Shown piece by piece: positions 1 through 5,967 of a stretch of 12,303 bases of DNA. Source of the DNA: Actinomycetota bacterium. GTDB lineage: Bacteria > Actinomycetota > Actinomycetes > S36-B12 > UBA5976. The notes under the pieces are model-generated. The model worked only from the letters and a program-made list of their open reading frames with translations, did not search any database and was not told the origin of the DNA. Position 1 is the first letter of the stretch. Each line of letters begins with the position of its first letter. The translations under genes were made by a program, and so were the position numbers. The DNA lies in the NCBI GenBank assembly GCA_947447095.1, contig CANFIL010000035.1, positions 1 to 12,303 on the forward strand. Reading direction: 5' to 3'.

Positions 1-186
1 AACGCCTAGCCAGTACTGAGCGCGCTCAGAGTTGATCTTGATAAGGCTTGGCTCTTCCTTCGGGTGGTACAGACCGATTTCTTCGATCGCACGACCATTA
101 CGTGCAGTACGTGAGTCAGCAATGACTACGCGGTACTGAGGGTTGCGAATGCTTCCGAGACGCTTGAGCTTGATCTTGACAGCCAC
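1..186 (-). CDS. rpsP: 30S ribosomal protein S16, N-terminal part (runs off the left edge)
   Basis: The 62 visible codons encode the start of ribosomal protein S16, a small-subunit protein that binds 16S rRNA. The opening AVKIKLKRLGSIRNPQYRVV and the following IADSRTARNGRAIEEIGLYH stretch are the conserved S16 N-terminus. The start is GTG at 186-184, preceded by a strong AGGAGA ribosome binding site about 10 bases upstream. No ATG is available at the conserved N-terminus, so GTG decides the start. The gene lies downstream of ffh on the same strand with a 185-base gap. ffh-rpsP is a common bacterial neighbourhood, which links SRP and ribosome synthesis. The C-terminus is outside the window. 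Confidence 0.95.
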   Translation of the reverse strand, partial: MAVKIKLKRLGSIRNPQYRVVIADSRTARNGRAIEEIGLYHPKEEPSLIKINSERAQYWLGV

Positions 187-371
187 GAGTTAAATTTCTC
201 CTGTTATTGGGGTGAATACGTTTCTTATGAGCGAGTGGGGTCGCAAAGAATTGCATTCGATGAATCCAGCGGCTCTGCGGTTAGAGGGCCGGCTCGGTCG
301 CTGGGATTACCTTGAAAATAATGCCAGAAATAGTGGGAAATACGAAACTGAAGCCCAAAGTGATGGGTTTT
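187..371 (-). other. ffh-rpsP intergenic region with a weak imperfect hairpin
   Basis: This 185-base gap holds no convincing gene. On the minus strand it must carry the ribosome binding site of rpsP (AGGAGA) and probably its promoter, but no clear -35/-10 pair stands out. Positions 266-271 (CCAGCG) and 299-304 (CGCTGG) can pair, with a smaller CTCT/AGAG stem (273-276/283-286) between them. This makes a branched GC-rich structure without a following T-run, so it is not a standard intrinsic terminator for ffh. A leader-RNA role for rpsP is possible but unsupported. Confidence 0.35.
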
Positions 372-1883
372 CTAGCTCAGAAAGCCCTTGAAAGCCTCAG
401 GAAGCTCGGTCAGGGTTGTTGCAGGGGCCACTGTCTCTTCAATATCCAAACCTGCTTCTTGGGCTGCGCGCTTGGCAGGGTTTCCTGATTTCTTTGCACC
501 TTTGCCCTTTTGCTGCTTCTTAGCCTGTGGGGCACGCATCCCTGGAATCGCAGGCATTGCTGGCATTCCCGGCACAGATCCGCCCTTAGCCATTTGTCGC
601 ATCATCTTTTGAGCTTGGGTGAAGCGATCAATCAAACCGTTCACGTCGCTGACTTGGACACCGGATCCTCGCGCAATGCGGGCACGACGTGAGCCATTCA
701 AGATTTTCGGATCGTCACGTTCGGCTGGAGTCATCGAACCAATGATGGCGCCGACGCGATCAATTTCACGCTCATCAATATTTTCAATCTGCTTTTTCAT
801 GTCGCCCATGCCAGGCAACATTCCAAGCATCTTGCTCATTGATCCCATTTTGCGAAGTTGGTTCATCTGTTCCATGAAGTCGGTCAGTGTGAAGTCCTGA
901 CCTGTTTGCAACTTCTTAGCAAATTTCTCGGTCGTATCTTTATCGAGATTCTGCTCAGCCTGTTCAATCAGCGTGAGCACATCGCCCATGTCCAAAATTC
1001 GCGAGGCCATGCGATCTGGATGGAAGATTTCAAAGTCGGTCAGTTTCTCGCCGGTCGACGCAAACATGATCGGCTTACCGGTTACCGTGCGAACAGAAAG
1101 TGCAGCACCACCGCGAGCATCACCATCGAGCTTTGTCAGTACAACTGCGTCAATGCCGATTTCATCGGCGAAAGTTTGAGCTGTGTTGACCGCGTCTTGA
1201 CCAGTCATAGCGTCGATGACGAGCAATGTTTCGTCTGGCTGAGCTTCGCTCTTGACCTTCTTAAGTTGCTTCATCAGGTCGGCATCGATAGCCAATCGAC
1301 CGGCAGTATCGACGATAACTATGTCGTGAAGTTTGTCTTTTGCGAACTTGATGCCATCACGAGTGACTTTGATGGGATCTCCAACGCCGTTACCTGGTTC
1401 CGGCGCAAACACAACGGCATTTGCCTGTTGACCAACAATCTTGAGCTGATCAACGGCATTGGGGCGCTGCAAGTCTGCGGCGATGAGAAGTGGCTGGTGA
1501 CCTTGCGATCGCAAATGTGCTGCGAGTTTTCCTGCAAGTGTTGTCTTACCGGCGCCCTGAAGACCAGCAAGCAAAATTACGGTTGGGGCAGTCTTCGCCA
1601 GACGGATGCGACGAGTTTCGCCACCCAGGATGGCAACGAGCTCTTCGTTGACGATCTTGACGATTTGTTGAGCTGGATTTAGGGCAGCCGAAACTTCGGC
1701 GCCTAGCGACCGTTCTTTGATCCGAGCACAAAACTCACGAACGACCGGCAGCGCAACGTCAGCATCGAGAAGCGCAATCCGGATTTCCCGAACAGTCTCG
1801 TCAATGTCCTGTTCCGTGAGTCGTCCCTTGCCGCGGAGCTGCTTGAAAGTAGCCGACAAGCGGTCTGACAGGGATGCGAACAT
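372..1883 (-). CDS. ffh: Signal recognition particle protein Ffh (SRP54 GTPase)
   Basis: Ffh binds 4.5S/SRP RNA and signal sequences of nascent membrane proteins and delivers ribosomes to the receptor FtsY. The 503-aa product starts with the classic MFASLSDRLS helical N domain. The G domain follows: P-loop GLQGAGKT at 107-114, ADLQRPNA at about 136-143, DTAGR at 192-196 and TKLDGDARGG at 250-259. The M domain holds a Met-rich finger (about 336-363) and the SRP-RNA-binding SRRARIARGSG at 398-408. About 70 residues past the usual M domain form a Gly/Met/Pro then Lys-rich tail, as in many actinobacterial Ffh proteins. The start is fixed by the conserved N-terminus, yet no Shine-Dalgarno sequence precedes it. 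A TAGAAT box lies 7 bases upstream, so the mRNA may be leaderless. Confidence 0.98.
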   Translation of the reverse strand: MFASLSDRLSATFKQLRGKGRLTEQDIDETVREIRIALLDADVALPVVREFCARIKERSLGAEVSAALNPAQQIVKIVNEELVAILGGETRRIRLAKTAPTVILLAGLQGAGKTTLAGKLAAHLRSQGHQPLLIAADLQRPNAVDQLKIVGQQANAVVFAPEPGNGVGDPIKVTRDGIKFAKDKLHDIVIVDTAGRLAIDADLMKQLKKVKSEAQPDETLLVIDAMTGQDAVNTAQTFADEIGIDAVVLTKLDGDARGGAALSVRTVTGKPIMFASTGEKLTDFEIFHPDRMASRILDMGDVLTLIEQAEQNLDKDTTEKFAKKLQTGQDFTLTDFMEQMNQLRKMGSMSKMLGMLPGMGDMKKQIENIDEREIDRVGAIIGSMTPAERDDPKILNGSRRARIARGSGVQVSDVNGLIDRFTQAQKMMRQMAKGGSVPGMPAMPAIPGMRAPQAKKQQKGKGAKKSGNPAKRAAQEAGLDIEETVAPATTLTELPEAFKGFLS

Positions 1884-1890
1884 GGCTTTG

Positions 1891-1896
1891 ATTCTA
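1891..1896 (-). promoter_or_regulatory. Candidate -10 box giving a leaderless ffh transcript
   Basis: On the minus strand the hexamer TAGAAT (5 of 6 matches to TATAAT) ends 7 bases before the A of the ffh ATG. A transcript started at the usual distance would begin at or next to the start codon. No Shine-Dalgarno sequence exists in front of ffh, which fits leaderless initiation, common in actinobacteria. No good -35 is seen: TTAAGG, 18 bases further up, matches only half of the consensus. It overlaps a GCCCTTAAGGGC palindrome. Confidence 0.4.
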
Positions 1897-1912
1897 CTTG
1901 GGAAATTTGACG

Positions 1913-1934
1913 GCCCTTAAGGGCATCAATGCCC
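1913..1934. repeat. Two overlapping inverted repeats between divergent ffh and the coxD operon
   Basis: Positions 1913-1924 form the perfect 12-bp palindrome GCCCTTAAGGGC. Its right arm is shared with a second inverted repeat at 1921-1934 (GGGCAT, 2-base spacer, ATGCCC). The two hairpins are mutually exclusive because they compete for GGGC at 1921-1924. They sit about 30-50 bases upstream of ffh and about 100 bases upstream of the divergent 83-aa gene, so a regulator-binding site or an RNA switch in one leader are both possible. Function is inferred from position only. Confidence 0.45.
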
Positions 1935-1971
1935 GATAAAGCCCCATTCCAGAGTGCGAGGGACATTAATG

Positions 1972-1998
1972 ACTGATACCGTCAGAGCAGTACTGATA
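1972..1998 (+). repeat. ACTGATA direct repeats upstream of the coxD operon
   Basis: The heptamer ACTGATA occurs at 1972-1978 and again at 1992-1998, exactly 20 bases apart (two DNA turns). It lies 33-59 bases upstream of the first plus-strand start codon. The second copy runs into GATAAG, which could serve as a poor -10 box. This is where an operator or activator site for the plus-strand operon would lie. The repeat is visible, but its role is a guess. Confidence 0.3.
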
Positions 1999-2030
1999 AG
2001 CCATTTGCAGGTTTTCAGCAGGAGGATTAC

Positions 2031-2282
2031 ATGTCTGACAACAACGACTCTGCCGGTGAAGTTTTGCGTTCAATTTGGCAGCAAAACCCCGATCAACTTG
2101 TTGAACTCGACGAAGAGTGCAATCCCAACAAAATTTGTCGCAACATGAAGGAAGTCTCGTTCGAAGGCTTCGGCGAAGAGGGTGGCGACGTAGCCTCCGC
2201 TTGGAAGGCCAAGTTGGCTCGTGAAGGCAAACTTGCTACCGGCAACACCATCGCCGATCTAGTTCTCGGCAACCAGAACTAA
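2031..2282 (+). CDS. Unknown small acidic protein opening the coxDE operon
   Basis: The 83-aa product is not recognised. An AGGAGG ribosome binding site 5 bases before the ATG supports it as a genuine, well-translated gene and fixes the start. The protein is soluble and acidic, with no signal peptide or membrane segment. It has two cysteines (C30 and C36, in an EECNPNKIC context) that could form a metal or disulfide site, a Gly/Glu-rich middle (about 45-52), and a helical, Lys/Ala-rich segment (about 55-67). It ends 23 bases before coxD on the same strand, so it is very likely co-transcribed with the maturation genes. It could be a small partner of the CoxD/CoxE chaperone pair or a copper/sulfur handling protein, but both are guesses from context. 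Confidence 0.72.
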   Translation: MSDNNDSAGEVLRSIWQQNPDQLVELDEECNPNKICRNMKEVSFEGFGEEGGDVASAWKAKLAREGKLATGNTIADLVLGNQN

Positions 2283-2305
2283 CACGCAGGGCAATACGAA
2301 CAGAC

Positions 2306-3193
2306 ATGTCACGCACCGAACTCTTTAACGACCTCACAGTCGAAAAACTCACGGATGACCTTCGCGATCTTGGCTACATCGCCGACCGCGGTCTAGCCAC
2401 CTCAATCTTTATCTCGCTCAAGTTAGGTAAGCCGTTACTTCTCGAAGGTGAAGTTGGCGTTGGTAAGACCGAACTTGCTAAGACTCTTGCCACACTTTTC
2501 AACCGCGAACTCATTCGCCTGCAGTGCTACGAAGGCATTGACACTAACCATGCACTGTACGAATGGGATTACGCCCGACAAATGCTCCACATCCGCTCAC
2601 TCTCCCAGGCTGAACTTGGTCAAGGAACTGACGAGCAATTGTTTAGCGACAAGTTCTTACTCGAGCGCCCATTGCTCAAGGCAGTCCGCGCTGGCGACCA
2701 GAGCGTCCTACTCATTGACGAAGTCGACCGTGCGGATGACGAATTCGAGGCATTCCTGCTCGAATTGCTCTCGGATTTCCAAGTCACCATCCCTGAAATC
2801 GGTACCGTGGCCGCCAAGACGCGACCAATCGTGATCCTGACTTCCAACCGCACTCGAGAACTCCACGACGCATTGAAGCGCCGTTGCTTGTACACGTGGA
2901 TCGGTTTCCCACCTGCTGATCGAGAAATCGACATTGTGCGCTCCCGTGTTCCAGGCATCAGCGAACGCCTTAGCGAACAAGTTGTTGAAGCGGTAAACAC
3001 ACTTCGTGGAATGGACCTTGAAAAAGTACCTGGCGTTGCCGAAACAATCGACTGGGTTGAATCCTTGGATGCTATTGGCGCCACGGACCTCAACGCCGCT
3101 ACTGCTTCAGAAACCCTCGGCGCTGTCATCAAGGACCGCGACGACCTTGAGTACACCTCAAAGAATTTGAATGTCATCGTCCCTAGCTCCTGA
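2306..3193 (+). CDS. coxD: CoxD, MoxR-type AAA+ ATPase for CO dehydrogenase maturation
   Basis: The 295-aa protein is a MoxR-family AAA+ ATPase of the size of CoxD from carboxydotrophs. Visible motifs are Walker A GEVGVGKT (48-55), Walker B VLLIDEVDRAD (134-144), sensor-1 TSNRTREL (179-186) and a likely arginine finger in ALKRRC (189-194). In Oligotropha, CoxD is a chaperone-like ATPase needed to build the [CuSMoO2] centre of CoxL, working with CoxE. Pairing here with a VWA gene and a form I coxL supports the same role. It is cytoplasmic, with no membrane segment. It follows the 83-aa gene and overlaps coxE by 23 bases. The ribosome binding site is weak, suggesting coupling to the upstream gene. 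Other MoxR ATPases share these motifs, so the CoxD name rests on context. Confidence 0.92.
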   Translation: MSRTELFNDLTVEKLTDDLRDLGYIADRGLATSIFISLKLGKPLLLEGEVGVGKTELAKTLATLFNRELIRLQCYEGIDTNHALYEWDYARQMLHIRSLSQAELGQGTDEQLFSDKFLLERPLLKAVRAGDQSVLLIDEVDRADDEFEAFLLELLSDFQVTIPEIGTVAAKTRPIVILTSNRTRELHDALKRRCLYTWIGFPPADREIDIVRSRVPGISERLSEQVVEAVNTLRGMDLEKVPGVAETIDWVESLDAIGATDLNAATASETLGAVIKDRDDLEYTSKNLNVIVPSS

Positions 3194-4319
3194 GGTTGAT
3201 GGCCTTGACGAACTCTTCGTTGAATTCGGACAAGACCTTCGCTCGCATGGGCTCATCGTTGGGTCAGATGACGTCATTACTTTTTGTCGCTCACTAACCA
3301 CTCTTGATCCAACCGACATCATGGATGTCTATTGGGCTGGCCGAACAACACTAGTACGTAAACGCGATCACATTCCCCTGTACAACGAACGCTTCCAAGC
3401 CTTCTTTTTCAACTTGTCCGAGACTGAGACAGATGTTCGCAAGATCAAACTCAAGTCTTCGGCAGTTGCCGGCACCACGCTGGAAGTTCCTAACGTGGAC
3501 AACAGCCTGCCTGGCGAAACCAGTGAAGATGAAACGAAGATGGGCTACATGGCCTCCGCCTCAGAAATCTGGCGAAGCAAAGCATTTTCCGAATGTAGCG
3601 ATGAAGAACTCAATCGCTTCCGCAAGCTGATTTCACTTATGCGTCTTTCTCCACCCAAGCGCCGAACCTACCGAACGCAGGTCACAAAGAACGGCGCAAT
3701 GCTCGACATGCGCCGTATGGCACGCGACACCATGCGCACTCTTGGTGAACCAAAAGAACTCGTGTTCATGTCACGTAAAGAAAAGCTTCGCTCAGTCGTA
3801 TTCATCCTTGACGTCTCAGGTTCGATGGCCGACTACTCACGCAACCTTCTGCAACTTGCCTATTCGGCGCGACGAGCAAACCAAAAGGTTGAAGTTTTTT
3901 GCTTCGGCACACGTCTGACACGCATCACGCGCTCACTCGATAAGCGCACACCGGATGACGCGATGCGACTTGCGGGCGAGAGCGTGCTGGACTGGGATGG
4001 TGGAACACGTATTGGTGATGCGCTCACTCAATTCGTGAAGGAATCTCGCCGTGCCCGGCTTGGCCGTGGTGCCATCGTTGTGATCTGCTCTGACGGCTTG
4101 GATCAAGGCGATCCTGCAGTCCTAGAAAAGTCCATGGAAACGCTCTCTCGACTTGCGCACCGCGTCGTCTGGGTGAATCCTCATAAAGGCGACAATCTCG
4201 ATTTCAAGCCAAGCACAATTGGCATGATCGTCGCCGAACCTTTCATCGATGCAATCTATTCAGGACACAACTACAAGAGCCTGGAAACGTTTGCTTCAGA
4301 ACTCACGAGAATGAGGTAA
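3171..4319 (+). CDS. coxE: CoxE, VWA-domain partner of CoxD
   Basis: The 382-aa protein has an N-terminal helical region (about 1-200) and a C-terminal von Willebrand factor A domain with an intact metal-ion-dependent adhesion site. DVSGS is at 214-218, the threonine is in DGGTRIGDAL (T279), and the aspartate is in CSDGLD (D308). In known systems, MoxR ATPases act with VWA proteins, and CoxE is required with CoxD for functional CO dehydrogenase, probably for copper insertion. It is soluble, with no signal peptide. The start lies inside coxD (23-base overlap) and has no clear ribosome binding site, so translation is probably coupled to coxD. The region around 83-125, between the N-terminal helices and the VWA domain, is acidic and probably flexible. 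Confidence 0.92.
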   Translation: MSSSLAPEVDGLDELFVEFGQDLRSHGLIVGSDDVITFCRSLTTLDPTDIMDVYWAGRTTLVRKRDHIPLYNERFQAFFFNLSETETDVRKIKLKSSAVAGTTLEVPNVDNSLPGETSEDETKMGYMASASEIWRSKAFSECSDEELNRFRKLISLMRLSPPKRRTYRTQVTKNGAMLDMRRMARDTMRTLGEPKELVFMSRKEKLRSVVFILDVSGSMADYSRNLLQLAYSARRANQKVEVFCFGTRLTRITRSLDKRTPDDAMRLAGESVLDWDGGTRIGDALTQFVKESRRARLGRGAIVVICSDGLDQGDPAVLEKSMETLSRLAHRVVWVNPHKGDNLDFKPSTIGMIVAEPFIDAIYSGHNYKSLETFASELTRMR

Positions 4320-4325
4320 GTAACG

Positions 4326-4622
4326 ATGCAGTACAGCGTGTCTTTGGTCGCCGAAGGTGATCGCGAAATGACTCTCGATGAAATTGTGGAACTTGCAGAT
4401 GCCGTAGCCGGCATGAACGGTATTGCCTCTGGCATGGGAACTATGTCCTACGGCGCCCAGATCATGGTTGATGCCGAGAATTCAGCAGATGCGGTCGAAG
4501 AAGGTCGCAAGATGTTCGAAGCGGCTGTTCAAAAGACTTCTCTACCGTTTTGGCCGGTTACAACAGCTCATGCCATGAGCGAAGATGACGACTACGAAGA
4601 CTTGGATCTGATCATCGAATGA
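4326..4622 (+). CDS. Unknown 98-aa protein, possible ferredoxin-like fold
   Basis: The family is not recognised. The gene starts 6 bases after coxE with a GAGG ribosome binding site and ends in an ATGA overlap with the next gene, so it is translationally linked on both sides. The pattern of a strand (about 2-9), helix (18-29), two strands around a Gly/Met-rich turn (about 32-49), second helix (54-70) and a strand near FWPVTTAHAM suggests a beta-alpha-beta-beta-alpha-beta fold. A strongly acidic tail (84-98) follows. There is no membrane segment, and there are no cysteines or obvious catalytic residues. It may be a binding partner of CoxE or of the following GIY-YIG-like protein. The fold is inferred from the sequence pattern only. 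Confidence 0.78.
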   Translation: MQYSVSLVAEGDREMTLDEIVELADAVAGMNGIASGMGTMSYGAQIMVDAENSADAVEEGRKMFEAAVQKTSLPFWPVTTAHAMSEDDDYEDLDLIIE

Positions 4623-5059
4623 TCCGTCTTGGCAGCCTCGCCGGCTATCCCTTTGAAGGTCCTCGCGCACTTGCAGGATGGACCGCACCTACAGCGCCAG
4701 CCGTTTATGTGATTCTCGCTCGCAACGACATCGAAGGTAAACCACAGCAGTACAGCGTGATTTATGTTGGCCACGGCGACGATCTGAGCCAAGAGGGCTT
4801 TCCGTTCCGCCACCCGCGCTCAGCGGCATGGATTGCCCGCGCCGGAACCAAGTTCAATTTACACATCGCATGGTATGAAATTCCTGGTGGACGAGCTTCA
4901 CACCGCGAACAAATGTGTCGCGAACTGATGGCGATTTATGACCCAAGCTGTAACACTGAGAAATTTGATAAGGCCTGGAAAGACGAATGGATCGGTGACT
5001 ACCAAACGCCAGTCACCGACCCATTGACCACTGATCGTGATCCAAATTCGTCCAACTAA
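4619..5059 (+). CDS. GIY-YIG-like domain protein at the end of the coxDE operon
   Basis: The 146-aa product resembles a compact GIY-YIG nuclease-fold protein. AVYVIL (28-33) stands for GIY and IYVGHGDDL (48-56) for YIG. A possible catalytic arginine follows (R64 in FPFRHP), and ELMAIYDPSCN (102-112) matches the ending L-I-x(4)-P-x-x-N of the fold. The usual catalytic glutamate is not at its standard spacing; E97 or E102 could substitute, so nuclease activity is uncertain. The start overlaps the stop of the 98-aa gene (ATGA), indicating coupled translation. GIY-YIG proteins usually cut or repair DNA, so its place behind coxD/coxE is odd. A non-nuclease role or an unrelated passenger gene is possible. 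Its stop codon abuts that of the convergent operon. Confidence 0.78.
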   Translation: MIRLGSLAGYPFEGPRALAGWTAPTAPAVYVILARNDIEGKPQQYSVIYVGHGDDLSQEGFPFRHPRSAAWIARAGTKFNLHIAWYEIPGGRASHREQMCRELMAIYDPSCNTEKFDKAWKDEWIGDYQTPVTDPLTTDRDPNSSN

Positions 5060-5072
5060 TTAGTTGATTTTT
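5053..5072. terminator. Palindrome holding both convergent stop codons, weak terminator candidate
   Basis: CAACTAATTAGTTG (5053-5066) is a perfect 14-bp palindrome that contains the TAA of the plus-strand GIY-YIG-like gene (5057-5059) and the TAA of the minus-strand 121-aa gene (5060-5062). The two genes are back to back with no spacer. On the plus strand it is followed by ATTTTT, as in an intrinsic terminator, but the stem (5 bp, AT-rich) is weak. No better terminator lies between the convergent operons. Confidence 0.4.
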
Positions 5073-5425
5073 ACTCCAACACCATCGAACAAGCGTGAGC
5101 GACGTGTGCCCATCGCTGGCTTCGCTGGAACTGGCTCGTGTGCCTCTTCAGGAACATAAGTAGCGCCAACAACGATGCCTTCAGCCATGTTGTAGAGCAA
5201 AGGAAGAGCGCCAGCAACAATGTTGCCGGTTGTGTTGATGTGGGTAAGTCCGGATTCGATTGGCTCGGCATCCTTCTTGATTTCCCACACGATGTCAGCT
5301 GCTTCTTCAAGAGTGTCGGCAACCTTAGTGAGCTGGCGACCAACGATGTACAAGTACACGGCTAGTCCAGCAATCAAAGCGACAATGTCAATAACTGTCC
5401 ATGTGATCAATGTGTTTGAGCTCAT
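5060..5425 (-). CDS. Small single-pass membrane protein 5 of the coxG-linked array (121 aa)
   Basis: This is the last and largest of five small membrane-protein genes following coxG; the family is not recognised. A single membrane helix spans about residues 9-28 (IVALIAGLAVYLYIV at its core). It is followed by GRQLTK, so the positive-inside rule places the N-terminus outside and the remaining 90 residues in the cytoplasm. The soluble part begins with a charged amphipathic helix (about 30-56), then a more hydrophobic helix (about 68-88). It ends in a Pro/Glu/Arg-rich tail not seen in its siblings. The ATG overlaps the stop of the previous gene (ATGA). An exposed tail could bind a partner such as CO dehydrogenase or CoxG, which is inference. 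Confidence 0.8.
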   Translation of the reverse strand: MSSNTLITWTVIDIVALIAGLAVYLYIVGRQLTKVADTLEEAADIVWEIKKDAEPIESGLTHINTTGNIVAGALPLLYNMAEGIVVGATYVPEEAHEPVPAKPAMGTRRSRLFDGVGVKIN

Positions 5426-5697
5426 GAGCGCACCTTCTCGAGAACGCGGCCTAGGAACAAGTGATGTTCCAGACCTTCGGCTAGGACTGCTTCAACTCCA
5501 CCGGCGGTGATGCCGATCAGTGCAGTATCTGCAGTGTTGGCCTTAGCGGCTTCGAGTGTTGCCTTGATGGCCTTCACTCGCTTATCAATTTTGGCTACGA
5601 GCAACACCAAGATTGTGAGAAGTGCTGCAACTGCAACGACAACGACAATGCCCAAGATGTTGGCTAGACGCCACAATGTTTCTACGTTGCTGTCCAT
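5422..5697 (-). CDS. Small single-pass membrane protein 4 of the coxG-linked array (91 aa)
   Basis: The 91-aa product has a negatively charged N-terminus (MDSNVETLW), one long membrane helix (about 13-35, rich in Val, Ala and Leu) and then AKIDKRVKAIKATLEAAK. This basic amphipathic helix marks the cytoplasmic side. The segment AKI-x6-I-x3-L-x-AA-x2-NTA (about 35-55) closely matches the preceding 85-aa protein, so the two are probably a duplicated pair. The C-terminus (GLEHHLFLGRVLEKVRS) has adjacent histidines and is basic. The start has an AGGAGG ribosome binding site inside the 3' end of the upstream gene, with a 2-base gap. It overlaps the next gene by 4 bases. No family is recognised; a membrane scaffold for CO dehydrogenase is a contextual guess. 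Confidence 0.8.
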   Translation of the reverse strand: MDSNVETLWRLANILGIVVVVAVAALLTILVLLVAKIDKRVKAIKATLEAAKANTADTALIGITAGGVEAVLAEGLEHHLFLGRVLEKVRS

Positions 5698-5699
5698 GG

Positions 5700-5957
5700 T
5701 CAGCCTCCTAGCTTCTTGCGACCGCGATTGAGCCCAGCGATAATCGCCAAGGCTGATGCGATTGTTTCGTTCAGCTTCGCCAAGCCTGCTGTGTTCTTTT
5801 CAGCAGCCTGAAGACCTGAATTGATGCTTTGTGCCTGGCCACCGATTTTGGCGGCTAGCAACAAGATTGGAACAACGAGTGCAACAACGACTAGTACGAC
5901 GACTAGACCGATGATGTAACCCAGTTGCCAACCGGTATGTCCTGCGAAATCAATCAT
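5700..5957 (-). CDS. Small single-pass membrane protein 3 of the coxG-linked array (85 aa)
   Basis: The reading frame is open further upstream to 6011, but that extension would run into the preceding gene. The ATG at 5957 has an ideal AGGAGA ribosome binding site and gives MIDFAGHTGWQ, so the 85-aa form is chosen. One strongly hydrophobic helix (about 13-36, almost all Val, Leu, Ile and Ala) is followed by AKIGGQAQSINSGLQAAEKN. This segment aligns with the next protein (AKI, I, L, AA and NTA at equal spacing). The C-terminus is basic (NRGRKKLGG), which suggests it lies at the inner membrane surface. It starts 10 bases after the previous gene and ends 2 bases before the next, so it is an operon member. 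Function is unknown. Confidence 0.8.
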   Translation of the reverse strand: MIDFAGHTGWQLGYIIGLVVVLVVVALVVPILLLAAKIGGQAQSINSGLQAAEKNTAGLAKLNETIASALAIIAGLNRGRKKLGG

Positions 5958-5967
5958 GTTCGTCTCC

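Noticed and set aside
266..304. GC-rich hairpin as intrinsic terminator of ffh
   Set aside because: The stem is interrupted and no T-run follows on the minus strand.
858..1682. 274-codon plus-strand open frame opposite ffh
   Set aside because: It is antisense to the conserved GTPase domain of Ffh, shows no recognisable motif and has no ribosome binding site. It arises from the codon pattern of ffh.
1954..2148. 64-codon plus-strand frame starting upstream of the 83-aa gene
   Set aside because: It overlaps the 83-aa gene in another frame, has no ribosome binding site and looks random. The 83-aa frame has AGGAGG at the right distance.
2620..3177. 185-codon minus-strand open frame opposite coxD
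   Set aside because: It is Ser/Arg-rich antisense translation of the AAA+ domain, with no motif or ribosome binding site.
4328..4759. 13-base direct repeat GCAGTACAGCGTG at 4328-4340 and 4747-4759
   Set aside because: Both copies lie in coding sequence and encode Q-Y-S-V in two unrelated proteins. There is no third copy and no flanking symmetry, so chance is likely.
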